A stretch of 64,000 nucleotides of DNA from Pseudomonadota bacterium (lineage in GTDB: Bacteria > Pseudomonadota > Gammaproteobacteria > Burkholderiales > Methylophilaceae): NCBI GenBank assembly GCA_020053735.1, contig JAGVMP010000001.1, positions 1 through 64,000 on the forward strand. Reading direction: 5' to 3'. Each line of letters starts with the position of its first letter. Positions within the stretch are counted from its first letter, which is position 1. Shown here one piece after another: positions 1-8,970 of the stretch. Made by a program: the position numbers and the translations under genes. The notes under the pieces are model-generated. The model was not told the origin of the DNA, ran no database searches, and worked only from the letters and a program-made list of their open reading frames with translations.

Positions 1-640
1 TGGAGAGCGTCACTGTGAGTGCACTTGTAGGTGCCTGTGTCACTGTTGCGGTATAGATGATATTGCCGCCCGCTTCAGTAATACTTGGAGTTGCGCTTAG
101 TCTAACCAAAGGAATAGGTGGATTACTCCCGCCGTTAACGTTATCACCCAAATTATAACTATCATCCAAAAGACGATCTGTAATAGGCTGCTCTTGGATG
201 TTGGCGTTAAAATTAAAATCGTAATCAAAGCCAAACTGATTAAGAACATCATTAATTCTTAGCAGGGCAATAAAATCAAATCCATATGATGTCATTAAGC
301 CATTATTGCCAGCAGCTGTTTCTTCAATAACTTCATTGATATCTTTGCCACTTTCGATAGCCTTAATAATCGTTTCTATGGTGGCAATATCCACCCGACC
401 ATCAGCACTGTCAAAACCCAATGCATTGGTAAGTTCTTCTGTAAAGGCAACTAATTGGCCTGCACCAATATGCATGGGGTGCCCAAAAAGCATCTCAAGC
501 TCGACACTTGAGCCTTGCATGGTTTGTATGGTGTCGCCTGTCTGTATGGTATCCCCAAGCTGTAACTCACGCTTGGCGCCATTATCTGTAAGGAGATATA
601 CCGTACCTGTTAGTGCTACTACTTTACCAATTAATGCCAT
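1..640 (-). CDS. LapA-like cell-surface adhesin, N-terminal part (runs off window start)
   Basis: The first 213 codons of what should be a giant repeat adhesin exported by the type I system encoded nearby. The N-terminal ~115 residues look like the LapA retention module, which plugs the outer-membrane TolC-like pore and keeps the adhesin on the cell. A TAAG motif sits at residues 108-111; in Pseudomonas LapA the periplasmic protease LapG cuts inside this motif at almost the same position, releasing the adhesin. After a linker (about residues 175-190, Asn/Gly/Pro rich) a repeat domain begins (LSATPSITEAGG...), as in Ig-like or VCBS-type repeats. The ATG at 640 is preceded by an AGGATG Shine-Dalgarno. 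The rest of the gene, including any RTX C-terminal secretion signal, lies outside the window. The long plus-strand frame over the same bases is not a gene. Confidence 0.88.
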   Translation of the reverse strand, partial: MALIGKVVALTGTVYLLTDNGAKRELQLGDTIQTGDTIQTMQGSSVELEMLFGHPMHIGAGQLVAFTEELTNALGFDSADGRVDIATIETIIKAIESGKDINEVIEETAAGNNGLMTSYGFDFIALLRINDVLNQFGFDYDFNFNANIQEQPITDRLLDDSYNLGDNVNGGSNPPIPLVRLSATPSITEAGGNIIYTATVTQAPTSALTVTLS

Positions 641-834
641 GTTTGCATCCTAAAAAAATTAATTTCTTTGTTTAATAGCTTTTTTCACAGTCACATTAAA
701 TACTCAATTTAGCTATATATATATTGTACTGATGGCCAATATAAATAAAGCTGAATGTGTACTGCAAATAAAACACAAATACTGATCTGATTACCTTATT
801 ATCAAATACTGTTTGATTAAAAGACTATAATGAA

Positions 835-1602
835 TTGACAAACTTCAGACATTTGGACTTTAGTCTTTTGCCTGATATTTATTTATCGTCACCTGGGGTA
901 CGCGTTATTTCAGATTTCAAGCAACAATTCACTTTTTTAAGGAAAATCAACAGCGCCATTTCATTTACGATACTGTTGATTTTCTTTACAAGAATTTACG
1001 CAGAAAGTTACGATTTCTACAAATTTAGTAGCTTAGCAAAACAAAGACATGGTGAAGAAGCCTACAAAAACACAGTAGAGCTTGAGCAGTTAATAACAAA
1101 CTTGCAAACCGCTTCGGAGTCTGAAAAGCTTAAACAAATTAATGATTTTTTTAACCAAAAAATAGACTTTGCTGAAGACATTAATCTCTGGGGGAAATCA
1201 GATTACTGGGCAACGCCATTAGAATCCTTAGGACGCCAAGCAGGCGATTGTGAGGACTATAGTATTGCCAAATATACTTTTCTGAAAATATTAAATGTGC
1301 CTAACGACAAACTACGACTTACCTACGTTAGGGCAAAAGTAATGAATCAAGACAAAAGCGTTGTATTAGCGCATATGGTGCTTAGCTACTATTCAACCCC
1401 ACAATCTGAGCCATTAATTTTAGATAGTTTGGTATCTGAAATTATGCCATCATCTAGCAGAAGAGATTTGACGCCGATTTTTAGTTTTAACGACAAAGGC
1501 CTGTGGGTGGGCGCTAGCAGCAAGTCTAAAGGCCCATCAACTTCTCATCTATCCAGATGGCGCGATGTGCTAGTGCGCATTCAAGCAGATGGAATAAATT
1601 AA
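835..1602 (+). CDS. lapG: LapG-type periplasmic cysteine protease
   Basis: Bacterial transglutaminase-like cysteine proteinase (BTLCP family) that cleaves the TAAG site of LapA-type adhesins and so triggers detachment. The catalytic triad is visible as Cys139 in a GDCEDY motif, His180 in VLAHMV and Asp197 in LILDS. A hydrophobic stretch at about residues 38-54 ending near Ala-Glu looks like a Sec signal peptide. The gene is divergent from the adhesin and followed 19 bp later by lapD, the usual partner. The start is uncertain: the frame opens at a TTG, there is no in-frame ATG before the catalytic domain (first internal Met about 170), and a TATAAT-like box at 826-831 lies almost on the TTG, so a downstream TTG or GTA-region start giving a shorter signal peptide is possible. 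The function is secure, the exact N-terminus is not. Confidence 0.88.
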   Translation: MTNFRHLDFSLLPDIYLSSPGVRVISDFKQQFTFLRKINSAISFTILLIFFTRIYAESYDFYKFSSLAKQRHGEEAYKNTVELEQLITNLQTASESEKLKQINDFFNQKIDFAEDINLWGKSDYWATPLESLGRQAGDCEDYSIAKYTFLKILNVPNDKLRLTYVRAKVMNQDKSVVLAHMVLSYYSTPQSEPLILDSLVSEIMPSSSRRDLTPIFSFNDKGLWVGASSKSKGPSTSHLSRWRDVLVRIQADGIN

Positions 1603-1621
1603 TTGTAAAGTAAGGATCAAT

Positions 1622-3547
1622 ATGTCACTCATCAAACAACTTTGGCTAGCGATATTTTTTATCGTGATATTAACGGCTTCGGGGAGCTTTATTCTAAGCA
1701 TACTCTCTAGCAAATACTATTTAGAAGAACAATTACAAACTAAAAATACTGACAATGCCACTTCACTTGCGCTTTCAATGTCGCATACGAATAAAGACCC
1801 TATCACCTTAGATTTACTGTTGTCAGCACAATTTGATTCTGGTCACTATCGCTACATTGGCCTATTTGACCCAAATGGGAAATTGATGAGTGAGCGTGTA
1901 GCTACAAACAGCCAAACCAAAGCACCTAAGTGGTTTGTCAAGCTTATTCCATTTAATGTGCAAGCTGGGATTGCTGAGATTCAAAATGGCTGGACGCAAT
2001 ATGGCTCGTTAACCTTAGAAAGCGACATCAATTTTGCATACGATAAACTTTGGAATGCTACTTTGTTGATTGCAGCGTGGACATTTTTAATTGGCTTGCT
2101 GGCTTGTTTTGCTGGCGAAATCATCTTGCGAAAAATTATCAGTCCCCTCGCTGACGTAGTCAAGCAGGCAAAGGCTGTTGGTGAAGGTAGATTCATTATA
2201 ATTGATGAACCCAAAACTTTAGAGTTTAAAGCGGTTGTGCACGAAATCAACCTTCTTTCAAGTCGAATCATACAAACAATTACCAACGAATCTGCTCGTT
2301 TAGAAGAATTGCGCTACAAAATTAATTATGATGATGTTACTGGCCTGATGAGTCGTGATTACTTCATGAATATCATGGAAGCAGACCTTCATAATGATGA
2401 GTACAATGAAGGTGTTTTAGTCATATTTAGACTTTCAAATCTGGCACAATTAGATGAAGCCTTGGGTTATCCTCAAGCAAATGCGCTGCTTAAACAAATC
2501 GGCAGTGCACTGGAATCCAATTGTAAAGAGGATTTATCACTCATCTCTGGCCGATTGAGTGGAACTGAGTTTGCAGTATTTTGTAAACAAGCGACAGATG
2601 AGTTTGCACTTGCCAACAAACTTAAAGATTCCGTGACTAAGGCGGCTGAAATTAACAAGGCAGAACTGACGGCTCGTTTTTTGGTGGTGACAACAAAAAC
2701 AGGGAGAACGGTAGAGGCAAACTCGCTATTTAAAGCACTTCAACTCACCTTAAATATTTCTAGCGCCAGTGAAGAAAACTATCTTCGGGTTATTAATGCA
2801 AGCAATATAGTGGTGACAGAAAATGACTATCTAGTGGAGTGGAAAACATCACTTACTGACGCGCTTTCACATAAAAGAATCAAGCTTGAACACTTCCCAG
2901 TAATTAATGCTGAAGGAATACTCATTCACAATGAAAGTCCGGTAAGACTTCAGCTTGAAGAGGATGGAAAATGGTATTGTGCAGGTGAGTTTATCAATTG
3001 GGCAACACAACTCAATTTAATTACAGTGGTCGATGAATTAGTTCTAGAAACTGCCGTCAGGATATTATCGCAAGGCGCCCAGCCCCTATGCCTAAATGTA
3101 TCCGCATACTCGATGTGCGATCCTAAATATGCTCAAAAAGCAGCAACACTTGTCCTGCAACATCTACAACATCCAGAGCACCTAAGCTTTGAAGTCTCAG
3201 AAGTGGCTGTATTTGAGCATTTGAACGAATTTAAGCAATTCTGTAACGTGTTAAAAGCGGCGGGTTGTCACGTCGGTGTTGAGCATGTAGGTTTGCGTAT
3301 TTCTCGTCTAGGTGAACTACATGACATTGGCTTAAGCTATATTAAATTTGATGCATCGATTGTTCGTAACATTGACACCTTAGAAAACAACAAATCACTC
3401 CTTCGAGGCTTGTGTATGGTCGTACACTCAATCGGTGTGCAAGCAATTGCTGAAGGCGTAAATAGCAAAGGAGAAATCAAGGCACTGAAAGAAATTGGCA
3501 TAGATGGCCTAACGGGCCCTGCTATCAGACTGGATGAAGCTACTTAG
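1622..3547 (+). CDS. lapD: LapD-type c-di-GMP receptor (HAMP, degenerate GGDEF-EAL)
   Basis: Inner-membrane receptor that binds cytoplasmic c-di-GMP and sequesters LapG on the periplasmic side, keeping the adhesin on the surface. Layout: TM1 at about residues 8-28, a periplasmic LapD/MoxY-type sensory domain (30-143), TM2 (about 146-168), HAMP (169-222), then GGDEF-like (235-400) and EAL-like (405-641) domains. Both enzymatic motifs are degenerate: GGDEF reads SGTEF (313-317) and the EAL position reads ESP (438-440), so this is expected to bind but not make or break c-di-GMP, as in Pseudomonas LapD. An AAGGA Shine-Dalgarno precedes the ATG. It forms an operon with lapG. Confidence 0.92.
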   Translation: MSLIKQLWLAIFFIVILTASGSFILSILSSKYYLEEQLQTKNTDNATSLALSMSHTNKDPITLDLLLSAQFDSGHYRYIGLFDPNGKLMSERVATNSQTKAPKWFVKLIPFNVQAGIAEIQNGWTQYGSLTLESDINFAYDKLWNATLLIAAWTFLIGLLACFAGEIILRKIISPLADVVKQAKAVGEGRFIIIDEPKTLEFKAVVHEINLLSSRIIQTITNESARLEELRYKINYDDVTGLMSRDYFMNIMEADLHNDEYNEGVLVIFRLSNLAQLDEALGYPQANALLKQIGSALESNCKEDLSLISGRLSGTEFAVFCKQATDEFALANKLKDSVTKAAEINKAELTARFLVVTTKTGRTVEANSLFKALQLTLNISSASEENYLRVINASNIVVTENDYLVEWKTSLTDALSHKRIKLEHFPVINAEGILIHNESPVRLQLEEDGKWYCAGEFINWATQLNLITVVDELVLETAVRILSQGAQPLCLNVSAYSMCDPKYAQKAATLVLQHLQHPEHLSFEVSEVAVFEHLNEFKQFCNVLKAAGCHVGVEHVGLRISRLGELHDIGLSYIKFDASIVRNIDTLENNKSLLRGLCMVVHSIGVQAIAEGVNSKGEIKALKEIGIDGLTGPAIRLDEAT

Positions 3548-3557
3548 CGGCTTAATT

Positions 3558-4181
3558 TCACCGCCTGTAATTCCTGTTCAGCATCAGGGCTAATTGCAAC
3601 CTATCTTTAACTTTCAAGCATTCAAACGTGGCTGCAAGGTGCGCTTTAACCGTACGCTCTGTTATTTTTAGAATCCGTGCTATCTCCTTGTTGCTTAATC
3701 CCTTTGCCGCTTCTATCGCTACATCTTTTTGCCGTTTTGTTAATTGAGCCAGCAAGCTTTCTACATGTTTGGGCTGATTACCTACCAGCTTCGCAGAAAC
3801 TTCAATCAGGCGCTTTAATAGCTCGCTCCCAAGCCATAAACCGCCATGACTAATCACCGTTTTGATTTCTCTTAAAACCTCTGGTGCAGAATAGGCGTGA
3901 CAATATCCAACAGCGCCTAAACTTAAGGCGTACAAAGCTTCCGCTTGAATCGGTACATTGGCAAGCACAATGATTTTCGATTTTTTGTAATTCTTTTGGA
4001 TAAGCATAATCGCATTAGTCAACCACTGCTGCCTATCTTCATTCATATGCAACCAGAATAGAATAGCTTCTTCACTTTGCGATTCAGTTGGCTTCACTTC
4101 CAAAATTAATTTTGCTTTAGGGAAAGCCTCTACCCAACTCATTAACCCCTCACTCAGCGGTGAGATAAAAATATCTTGCAT
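3558..4181 (-). CDS. LuxR-family regulator with a pseudo-receiver domain
   Basis: A 207-residue protein. The C-terminal third (145-207) is a clear LuxR/NarL DNA-binding HTH with GLSNKEIARIL and TERTVKAHL. The N-terminal part has the alternating strands of a response-regulator receiver, best seen at 68-115, where a normal receiver has beta4-alpha5. The strand that should carry the phosphoacceptor Asp reads AILFWLHMN, without it, so phosphorylation is unlikely. It lies directly upstream of, and in the same direction as reading into, nothing else on this strand below it: the gene ends convergently with lapD (10 bp gap) and starts 20 bp after the lapC stop codon. It is therefore probably the last gene of the lapB-lapC operon and a candidate regulator of adhesion genes. 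The target is not known. Confidence 0.8.
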   Translation of the reverse strand: MQDIFISPLSEGLMSWVEAFPKAKLILEVKPTESQSEEAILFWLHMNEDRQQWLTNAIMLIQKNYKKSKIIVLANVPIQAEALYALSLGAVGYCHAYSAPEVLREIKTVISHGGLWLGSELLKRLIEVSAKLVGNQPKHVESLLAQLTKRQKDVAIEAAKGLSNKEIARILKITERTVKAHLAATFECLKVKDRLQLALMLNRNYRR

Positions 4182-4201
4182 ACTAGTTTTTATCTTTCAA
4201 G

Positions 4202-5614
4202 CTATCTCTCGCTGAAGGCGTATGACTTGGCTTTTAGTACTGGTTTTAGTAGGTAAGAAAGTATGGTTTTTTTACCAGTTAAAATGTCTACCTGCGCTAC
4301 CATGCCAGGGATAATTGGCAAACCTTTACCCAAGCTTGTTTGTAGGGTACGTACGCGAACCAGATAATACGCGTTGCCTTTATCATCAACAATTGAATCA
4401 GCCGCAATACTTTCAACCATTGCGTCTAGCGTCCCATATATAGTGTAATCGTAAGCAGTTAGCTTCACAATGGCTGGCTGGCTGGGGCGTAAAAACGCAA
4501 TATCTTTAATTTGCACTTTGGTTTCTATCACCAAAACTTCGTCTGTGGGCACGATTTCCAGAACTTCTTTTCCAGGCTGAATCACGCCACCTACAGTATT
4601 ATTAAATAAGCGGCTGACTTTGCCGTTTACAGGCGATTTTAAGGTAGATTGCTTAACCTTATCACTGAGAGCGACACTGGTTTCAGTTAGGCTGTTGAGT
4701 TTAGCTGTGACATCATTCAACTCTCCACGCACCTTGCTGCGAAATGTCTGTTCGGCTTCTGTGATTTTGCGCTTAGCCTCATTAATGCTCACTTTAATGC
4801 GGCTAAGTTGTGCACGAGACTGGTCAATTTCGCCGCGGGCACGCGTTACTTCGCGCTCTAGTTTTAAAATATCAATTTCAGAAACCGCGCCACTCACTAA
4901 CAAAGGCTTATTAGCTGTCAATTCTTTATTGGAAGATTCAAAGGTTTTTTCTGCCAGTTCCTTTTTAAACTGCACTTCATCCAGCTCCTTTTCACGCTGC
5001 ACCATTTGATCACGCGCAATGCTGACGATTGAATCCAGCTCTTCGCGACTGCTGATATACAAAGCGTATTCTTGCTCATAGACTTGTGGTGCTTCGATTT
5101 TTACTTCACTTGGCGGATTAAATGCTGTCCCTTCTGCCAGTGCTTGCAACCGTGATTGCCGACCTAGTAAGGCCAAGTATTGGCTTTTATTTTCACGTAA
5201 AGATGAAATAGCGCGCGTTTCGTCAATTTTGATCAGGGGCATGCCCACTTTGACTAAATCACCCTCTCTCACTAAGATTTCAGTAACAATACCTCCATCC
5301 AACGACTGAATCACTTGCACTTGACGAGAAGGAATCACCCTGCCTTCTCCGCGCGTAATTTCATCGACTTCAGCCAACCACGCCCATGCAAGCACGACCA
5401 GCAGAATCACTAAAATCGCGTATAACAATAACTTAGCCTTAAGTGGCGTTTGCTCTGCAATCGCCAAATCAGCTTCTTCGTGCCACTCTAAATCGTCCCG
5501 ACTTTCGGTTGGCACAGCGCGATCGACCAGAAAATAAATCGGTTTTGTAATCCACGATTGGCGTTTAACAAAGTTATTAAAGGTACCAATTTTATTAAAT
5601 AATGATTCGCCCAT
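4202..5614 (-). CDS. lapC: Type I secretion membrane-fusion protein (HlyD family, LapC)
   Basis: Periplasmic adaptor linking the LapB ABC transporter to an outer-membrane TolC-like channel (LapE, not in this window). 470 residues: cytoplasmic N-terminus, one TM segment at about 61-80, a biotinyl-lipoyl-like half (GRVIPSRQVQVIQSLDGG), long alpha-helical hairpin with heptad character (about 150-310), second lipoyl half with TLKSPVNGKVSRL, and a beta-barrel domain ending in GMVAQVDILTGKKTIL, the HlyD-family signature region. Length and order match LapC/HlyD proteins. It starts 12 bp after the lapB stop codon, so the two are one operon. Confidence 0.92.
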   Translation of the reverse strand: MGESLFNKIGTFNNFVKRQSWITKPIYFLVDRAVPTESRDDLEWHEEADLAIAEQTPLKAKLLLYAILVILLVVLAWAWLAEVDEITRGEGRVIPSRQVQVIQSLDGGIVTEILVREGDLVKVGMPLIKIDETRAISSLRENKSQYLALLGRQSRLQALAEGTAFNPPSEVKIEAPQVYEQEYALYISSREELDSIVSIARDQMVQREKELDEVQFKKELAEKTFESSNKELTANKPLLVSGAVSEIDILKLEREVTRARGEIDQSRAQLSRIKVSINEAKRKITEAEQTFRSKVRGELNDVTAKLNSLTETSVALSDKVKQSTLKSPVNGKVSRLFNNTVGGVIQPGKEVLEIVPTDEVLVIETKVQIKDIAFLRPSQPAIVKLTAYDYTIYGTLDAMVESIAADSIVDDKGNAYYLVRVRTLQTSLGKGLPIIPGMVAQVDILTGKKTILSYLLKPVLKAKSYAFSER

Positions 5615-5626
5615 AGTGGATTCCGT

Positions 5627-7801
5627 TTATAAGGCCTTAGCGACTTTGCCGGAGCGCAAAGCTTCGATTACTTGATCTTTAGGGCCATCTGCCACGACTC
5701 TTCCTGTATCCACCACGATGATACGATTAACCAAATCAAACATGGTAGAACGATGTGTAATCAATACAACGGTTTTGCCTTGTGACGAGCTTGCTAAACG
5801 TTTTTTAACATTATCTTCGCTGGAGTGATCCATCGCACTAGTAGGTTCATCTAACAATAAGATATTGGGCTTGGCAATCAGTGCCCGCGCAATCCCTACA
5901 CCCTGCCTTTGTCCACCAGAAAGCGTCTCGCCGCGCTCGCCCACTTGCAAATCGAAGCCTTTAGGGTTTGCATTAATAAATTCGTCTATGCCACCCGCAT
6001 GTGCCGCTTCAAGCACGGTAGCATCATCAGCATGTGGAAGCGTCATAGAAATATTTTCACGCATCGTGCCATAAAATAAATGCGTATCTTGTTGCACATA
6101 ACCTATGGAACGGCGTAGCTCGGCGGGATCTATTTGTCTCGCATCAATACCATCTATCAACACTGCGCCCTCAGTGGGTTGATATAAGCCAAGTATCAAT
6201 TTATGTATGGTTGATTTGCCTGATCCCATGCGCCCCAGCAACGCCACACGCTCGCCCGCTTTAATTTTAAAACTGACTTTGGTGAGCGCATTTTCTTCCG
6301 CTCCAGGATAGCGAAAGCTCACCTCTCTAAATTCTATATCCCCATTAAAACTGGAACGAGATAGAAAATTTGAATCAATCGGTCGTTCAATCGGTTTATT
6401 CATCACTTCGTCAAGCGATTGTAGCGAAGTCGTTGCGGTGTGATATTGCGTGAGTAAGCCGGCAGTTTGAGAAATAGGCGCCAGTGCGCGTGAAGACAAC
6501 ATGGTGCAAGCAATCAAGCCACCCATGGTTAAAAAGCCATTGATGACTAAATATACCCCTAACAACACCAATGCCACACTGGTCACTTGTTGTATGGCGT
6601 TTGAGCCGTTATTAATCGATTGGGACAGCAATCGCAATTTACTACCAACCTCGGTTAGAAAACTGGCACTGTGCTCCCACTTACGCTGCATGTTACCTTC
6701 AATTCCAAGCGCCTTCACTGTTTCCAAACCAACCAGACTCTCAATCAGTGTTGCGTTACGTAAGGCTCCTGCGCGATACATACTCTCAGATAGTGCATGC
6801 ATTTTAGTTTGCACGCTAAAAGCATATATCAGCATAAGAATTGCGCCAAGGATGACTGGAATCACCATTGGCGGAGAAATCCAAGCCATCACCAACACAA
6901 AAATCAAGCCGAAAGGAATATCTATCATGGTGGTAATAGTGGCAGAGGTAATAAAATCGCGCACACTCTCAAATGAGCGCAAATTGCTGGCAAAAGAACC
7001 TACCGAGTTGGGCTTTTGTTCCATACGCAAGCCCAACACCTGCTGCATAATACGGCTACTTAATTTGATGTCGATGCGTGCACTGGCCCAGTCTAAAAAA
7101 TAGCCACGCATACTACGTAATATTAAATCGCCCACTACAATGATGCTGACACCAATCGCCATTACCCACAAAGTTTCTATCGATCGATTAGGCACTACAC
7201 GATCGTACACATTCATGGTAAAAAGTGGTATCGCCAGAGCGAATATGTTGACCAAAAAAGCGGCCAGCATGACATCACGATAAATACGCTTATTTTCTGC
7301 TAGTGTGCCCCAAAACCAGTGTTTTAAACGTACAAAACCTACAGGTGGGGTACGTCTATCAAAAATATACTTTGGTTTAGTAACAATAAAATAACCTGCA
7401 TATTGTTTAGCCAGTTCGACTAAAGGCACATCCACTTCAGCATCACCAAATTCAGGATAAATCACATAAGCGGTATTGGTTTTTTTATCAATACGTGCCA
7501 GCTTACAAGCCTCATCGTTATTTAACAGCAAGATAACAGGCAATATTTCTGCACGAATCTGATTGAGCGGTTTTTTGTGTGTGGTAACAGACAAATTGGC
7601 GCGTTCTGCAGCGCGTGTAAATAAGGCTGGCGTCATTTTTCCATGACGAAGTGGCAGGCCAGCGGTGAGCGCATCCTGCGTGGTTGCTACCTGATTCGCC
7701 CGACAAGCAAGCATTAAACAGCCTAGCAGGGTGTCGTATCCACCCGCTGGCGAATCAGCCAAGTCTGTTAAGGTAATATCATCCGTGGGCACTGTGTTCA
7801 A
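5627..7801 (-). CDS. lapB: Type I secretion ABC transporter/ATPase (LapB)
   Basis: Inner-membrane ATPase that drives adhesin export. About residues 20-140 form a C39-peptidase-like domain; it lacks the usual catalytic QxxDCG context, as in transporters of non-bacteriocin adhesins, so it probably binds rather than cuts the substrate. The six-helix ABC membrane domain follows (about 165-440), then the nucleotide-binding domain with Walker A GRMGSGKST, signature LSGGQRQ, Walker B ILLLDEP and the switch His in VLITHR. The reading frame opens with TTG at 7801; a GTG three codons later (7792) is an alternative. A TATAAT-like box lies only a few bases upstream of the TTG, which favours the GTG. lapC follows. 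Confidence 0.93.
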   Translation of the reverse strand: MNTVPTDDITLTDLADSPAGGYDTLLGCLMLACRANQVATTQDALTAGLPLRHGKMTPALFTRAAERANLSVTTHKKPLNQIRAEILPVILLLNNDEACKLARIDKKTNTAYVIYPEFGDAEVDVPLVELAKQYAGYFIVTKPKYIFDRRTPPVGFVRLKHWFWGTLAENKRIYRDVMLAAFLVNIFALAIPLFTMNVYDRVVPNRSIETLWVMAIGVSIIVVGDLILRSMRGYFLDWASARIDIKLSSRIMQQVLGLRMEQKPNSVGSFASNLRSFESVRDFITSATITTMIDIPFGLIFVLVMAWISPPMVIPVILGAILMLIYAFSVQTKMHALSESMYRAGALRNATLIESLVGLETVKALGIEGNMQRKWEHSASFLTEVGSKLRLLSQSINNGSNAIQQVTSVALVLLGVYLVINGFLTMGGLIACTMLSSRALAPISQTAGLLTQYHTATTSLQSLDEVMNKPIERPIDSNFLSRSSFNGDIEFREVSFRYPGAEENALTKVSFKIKAGERVALLGRMGSGKSTIHKLILGLYQPTEGAVLIDGIDARQIDPAELRRSIGYVQQDTHLFYGTMRENISMTLPHADDATVLEAAHAGGIDEFINANPKGFDLQVGERGETLSGGQRQGVGIARALIAKPNILLLDEPTSAMDHSSEDNVKKRLASSSQGKTVVLITHRSTMFDLVNRIIVVDTGRVVADGPKDQVIEALRSGKVAKAL

Positions 7802-7857
7802 CCTATTATAATTAGCATTTTAAGGTAATGTACCAATTTTTTAGCAATAGTACTATG

Positions 7858-7879
7858 GTACATAGGTTTGTACATAGGT
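7858..7879. repeat. Two tandem 10-bp repeats upstream of lapB
   Basis: GTACATAGGT occurs at 7858-7867 and again at 7870-7879, a 12-bp period, with further GTAC-containing half-sites on either side (TAGTAC at 7849-7854, GTACATG at 7878-7884). The pair lies about 60-80 bp upstream of the lapB start in a 141-bp gap that otherwise holds only AT-rich sequence. A direct repeat of near-helical period is typical of a regulator binding site, but no regulator can be assigned from sequence alone. Confidence 0.4.
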
Positions 7880-7942
7880 ACATGCACCAAAAAAGTAAAA
7901 AAATTAATTACTGGCGCTAGGAAAACAACAGAGTTTGATGGG

Positions 7943-8016
7943 TGGAGGCGCGACCCGGAGTCGAACCGGGCTAAAAGGCTTTGCAGGCCTCTGCATAACC
8001 GCTTTGCTATCGCGCC
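7943..8016 (-). tRNA. tRNA-Cys (anticodon GCA)
   Basis: A 74-nt cloverleaf on the minus strand. The acceptor stem GGCGCGA pairs with TCGCGCC, the anticodon loop is CTGCAAA with GCA, the T arm has GGTTCGACTCC, and the 3' end TCCA is encoded. U73 before CCA is the known cysteine identity discriminator. With the glycine tRNA and pgsA-uvrC upstream on the same strand it repeats the uvrC-pgsA-glyW-cysT order of enterobacteria. Confidence 0.97.
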
Positions 8017-8158
8017 ATATGCATGTAAAACTACAACCAGCGTAATTATACACAATGCTGAAACTAAAACGGCGAAAGCATGACTGCGTTCGCCGTAATA
8101 ATTTTTTAAAACTGCGTCTTAAACAAGTGGTTTAAAAAACCTGTATTTAAAACAAATA

Positions 8159-8234
8159 TGGAGCGGGAAACGAGGCTCGAACTCGCGACCTCAACCTTGG
8201 CAAGGTTGCGCTCTACCAGCTGAGCTATTCCCGC
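8159..8234 (-). tRNA. tRNA-Gly (anticodon GCC)
   Basis: A 76-nt cloverleaf on the minus strand: acceptor GCGGGAA pairs with TTTCCCGC-side bases, D arm TAGCTCAGCTGGTAGAGC, anticodon stem-loop CAACCTTGCCAAGGTTG with GCC, T loop GTTCGAGCC, discriminator U, and an encoded CCA. It lies between tRNA-Cys and pgsA on the same strand and is probably processed from a common transcript. Confidence 0.97.
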
Positions 8235-8340
8235 GTTAAGAAGCGAGCATTTTAGCGATTTCTGGGTTTCTGTCAAGGCTGAAACACAGCTATTTACACT
8301 ATTCTTAAACAATTTTTGCTGTACGGTGCTTTTATAAAAT

Positions 8341-8943
8341 TTAGTTGATTGACTTTTTAATTGTTGGCCAAGCAGCTTTTAAATAATAAGCCATTGATAG
8401 CAAAGTTAAAAACGCCGCAAGCACAATCAGCACCTGCCCAACCAGTTTAGTATTGAAGCTACCTAAAGCACCTAAATTAAAACTGTCATAATAGAGTAAT
8501 AACAATATCGCCAGCATTTGTGCAGCAGTTTTCACTTTCCCAATCATGGCCACACCAACACTCTGACTTTTACCTAATCCCGCCATCCATTCACGCAGCG
8601 CGCTAATGGCAATTTCGCGACCAATAATAATCAGCGAGACGATAGCGCCAACGCGTTGAAACTCTACCAGCACTATTAATGCAGCAGTCACCATCAGCTT
8701 GTCGGCCACAGGATCTAGAAATGCACCAAAATTACTGGTTTGATTAAATTTGCGCGCCCAATAACCATCCAGCCAATCAGTGAATGCGGCTAAAGCAAAT
8801 ACGCTTGCTGCAGCTACATTCAGCGTGTGGGTAGGCTCTAAACCAAGCGCAAATAAGTTGTGAGGTATATAAAATATACCTACAAACACTGGGATAAGGG
8901 CGATGCGCAACATCGTTAAAATATTGGGGACGTTCCAGTTCAT
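8341..8943 (-). CDS. pgsA: CDP-diacylglycerol--glycerol-3-phosphate 3-phosphatidyltransferase
   Basis: Makes phosphatidylglycerophosphate from CDP-diacylglycerol and glycerol-3-phosphate, the committed step to phosphatidylglycerol and cardiolipin, in the inner membrane. The CDP-alcohol phosphotransferase motif DG(x2)AR(x8)G(x3)D(x3)D is intact: DGYWAR, then G93-region FGAFLDPVADK. Several TM helices flank it, and the 200-residue length is normal. It lies 27 bp downstream of uvrC and upstream of the two tRNA genes, all on one strand. Confidence 0.96.
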   Translation of the reverse strand: MNWNVPNILTMLRIALIPVFVGIFYIPHNLFALGLEPTHTLNVAAASVFALAAFTDWLDGYWARKFNQTSNFGAFLDPVADKLMVTAALIVLVEFQRVGAIVSLIIIGREIAISALREWMAGLGKSQSVGVAMIGKVKTAAQMLAILLLLYYDSFNLGALGSFNTKLVGQVLIVLAAFLTLLSMAYYLKAAWPTIKKSIN

Positions 8944-8970
8944 GTTTTACTCATTATTAATTCAATGCTT

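Noticed and set aside
306-653. Open plus-strand frame near the window start
   Set aside because: It lies antisense to the LapA-like adhesin N-terminus, which has a recognised retention module, TAAG site and Shine-Dalgarno.
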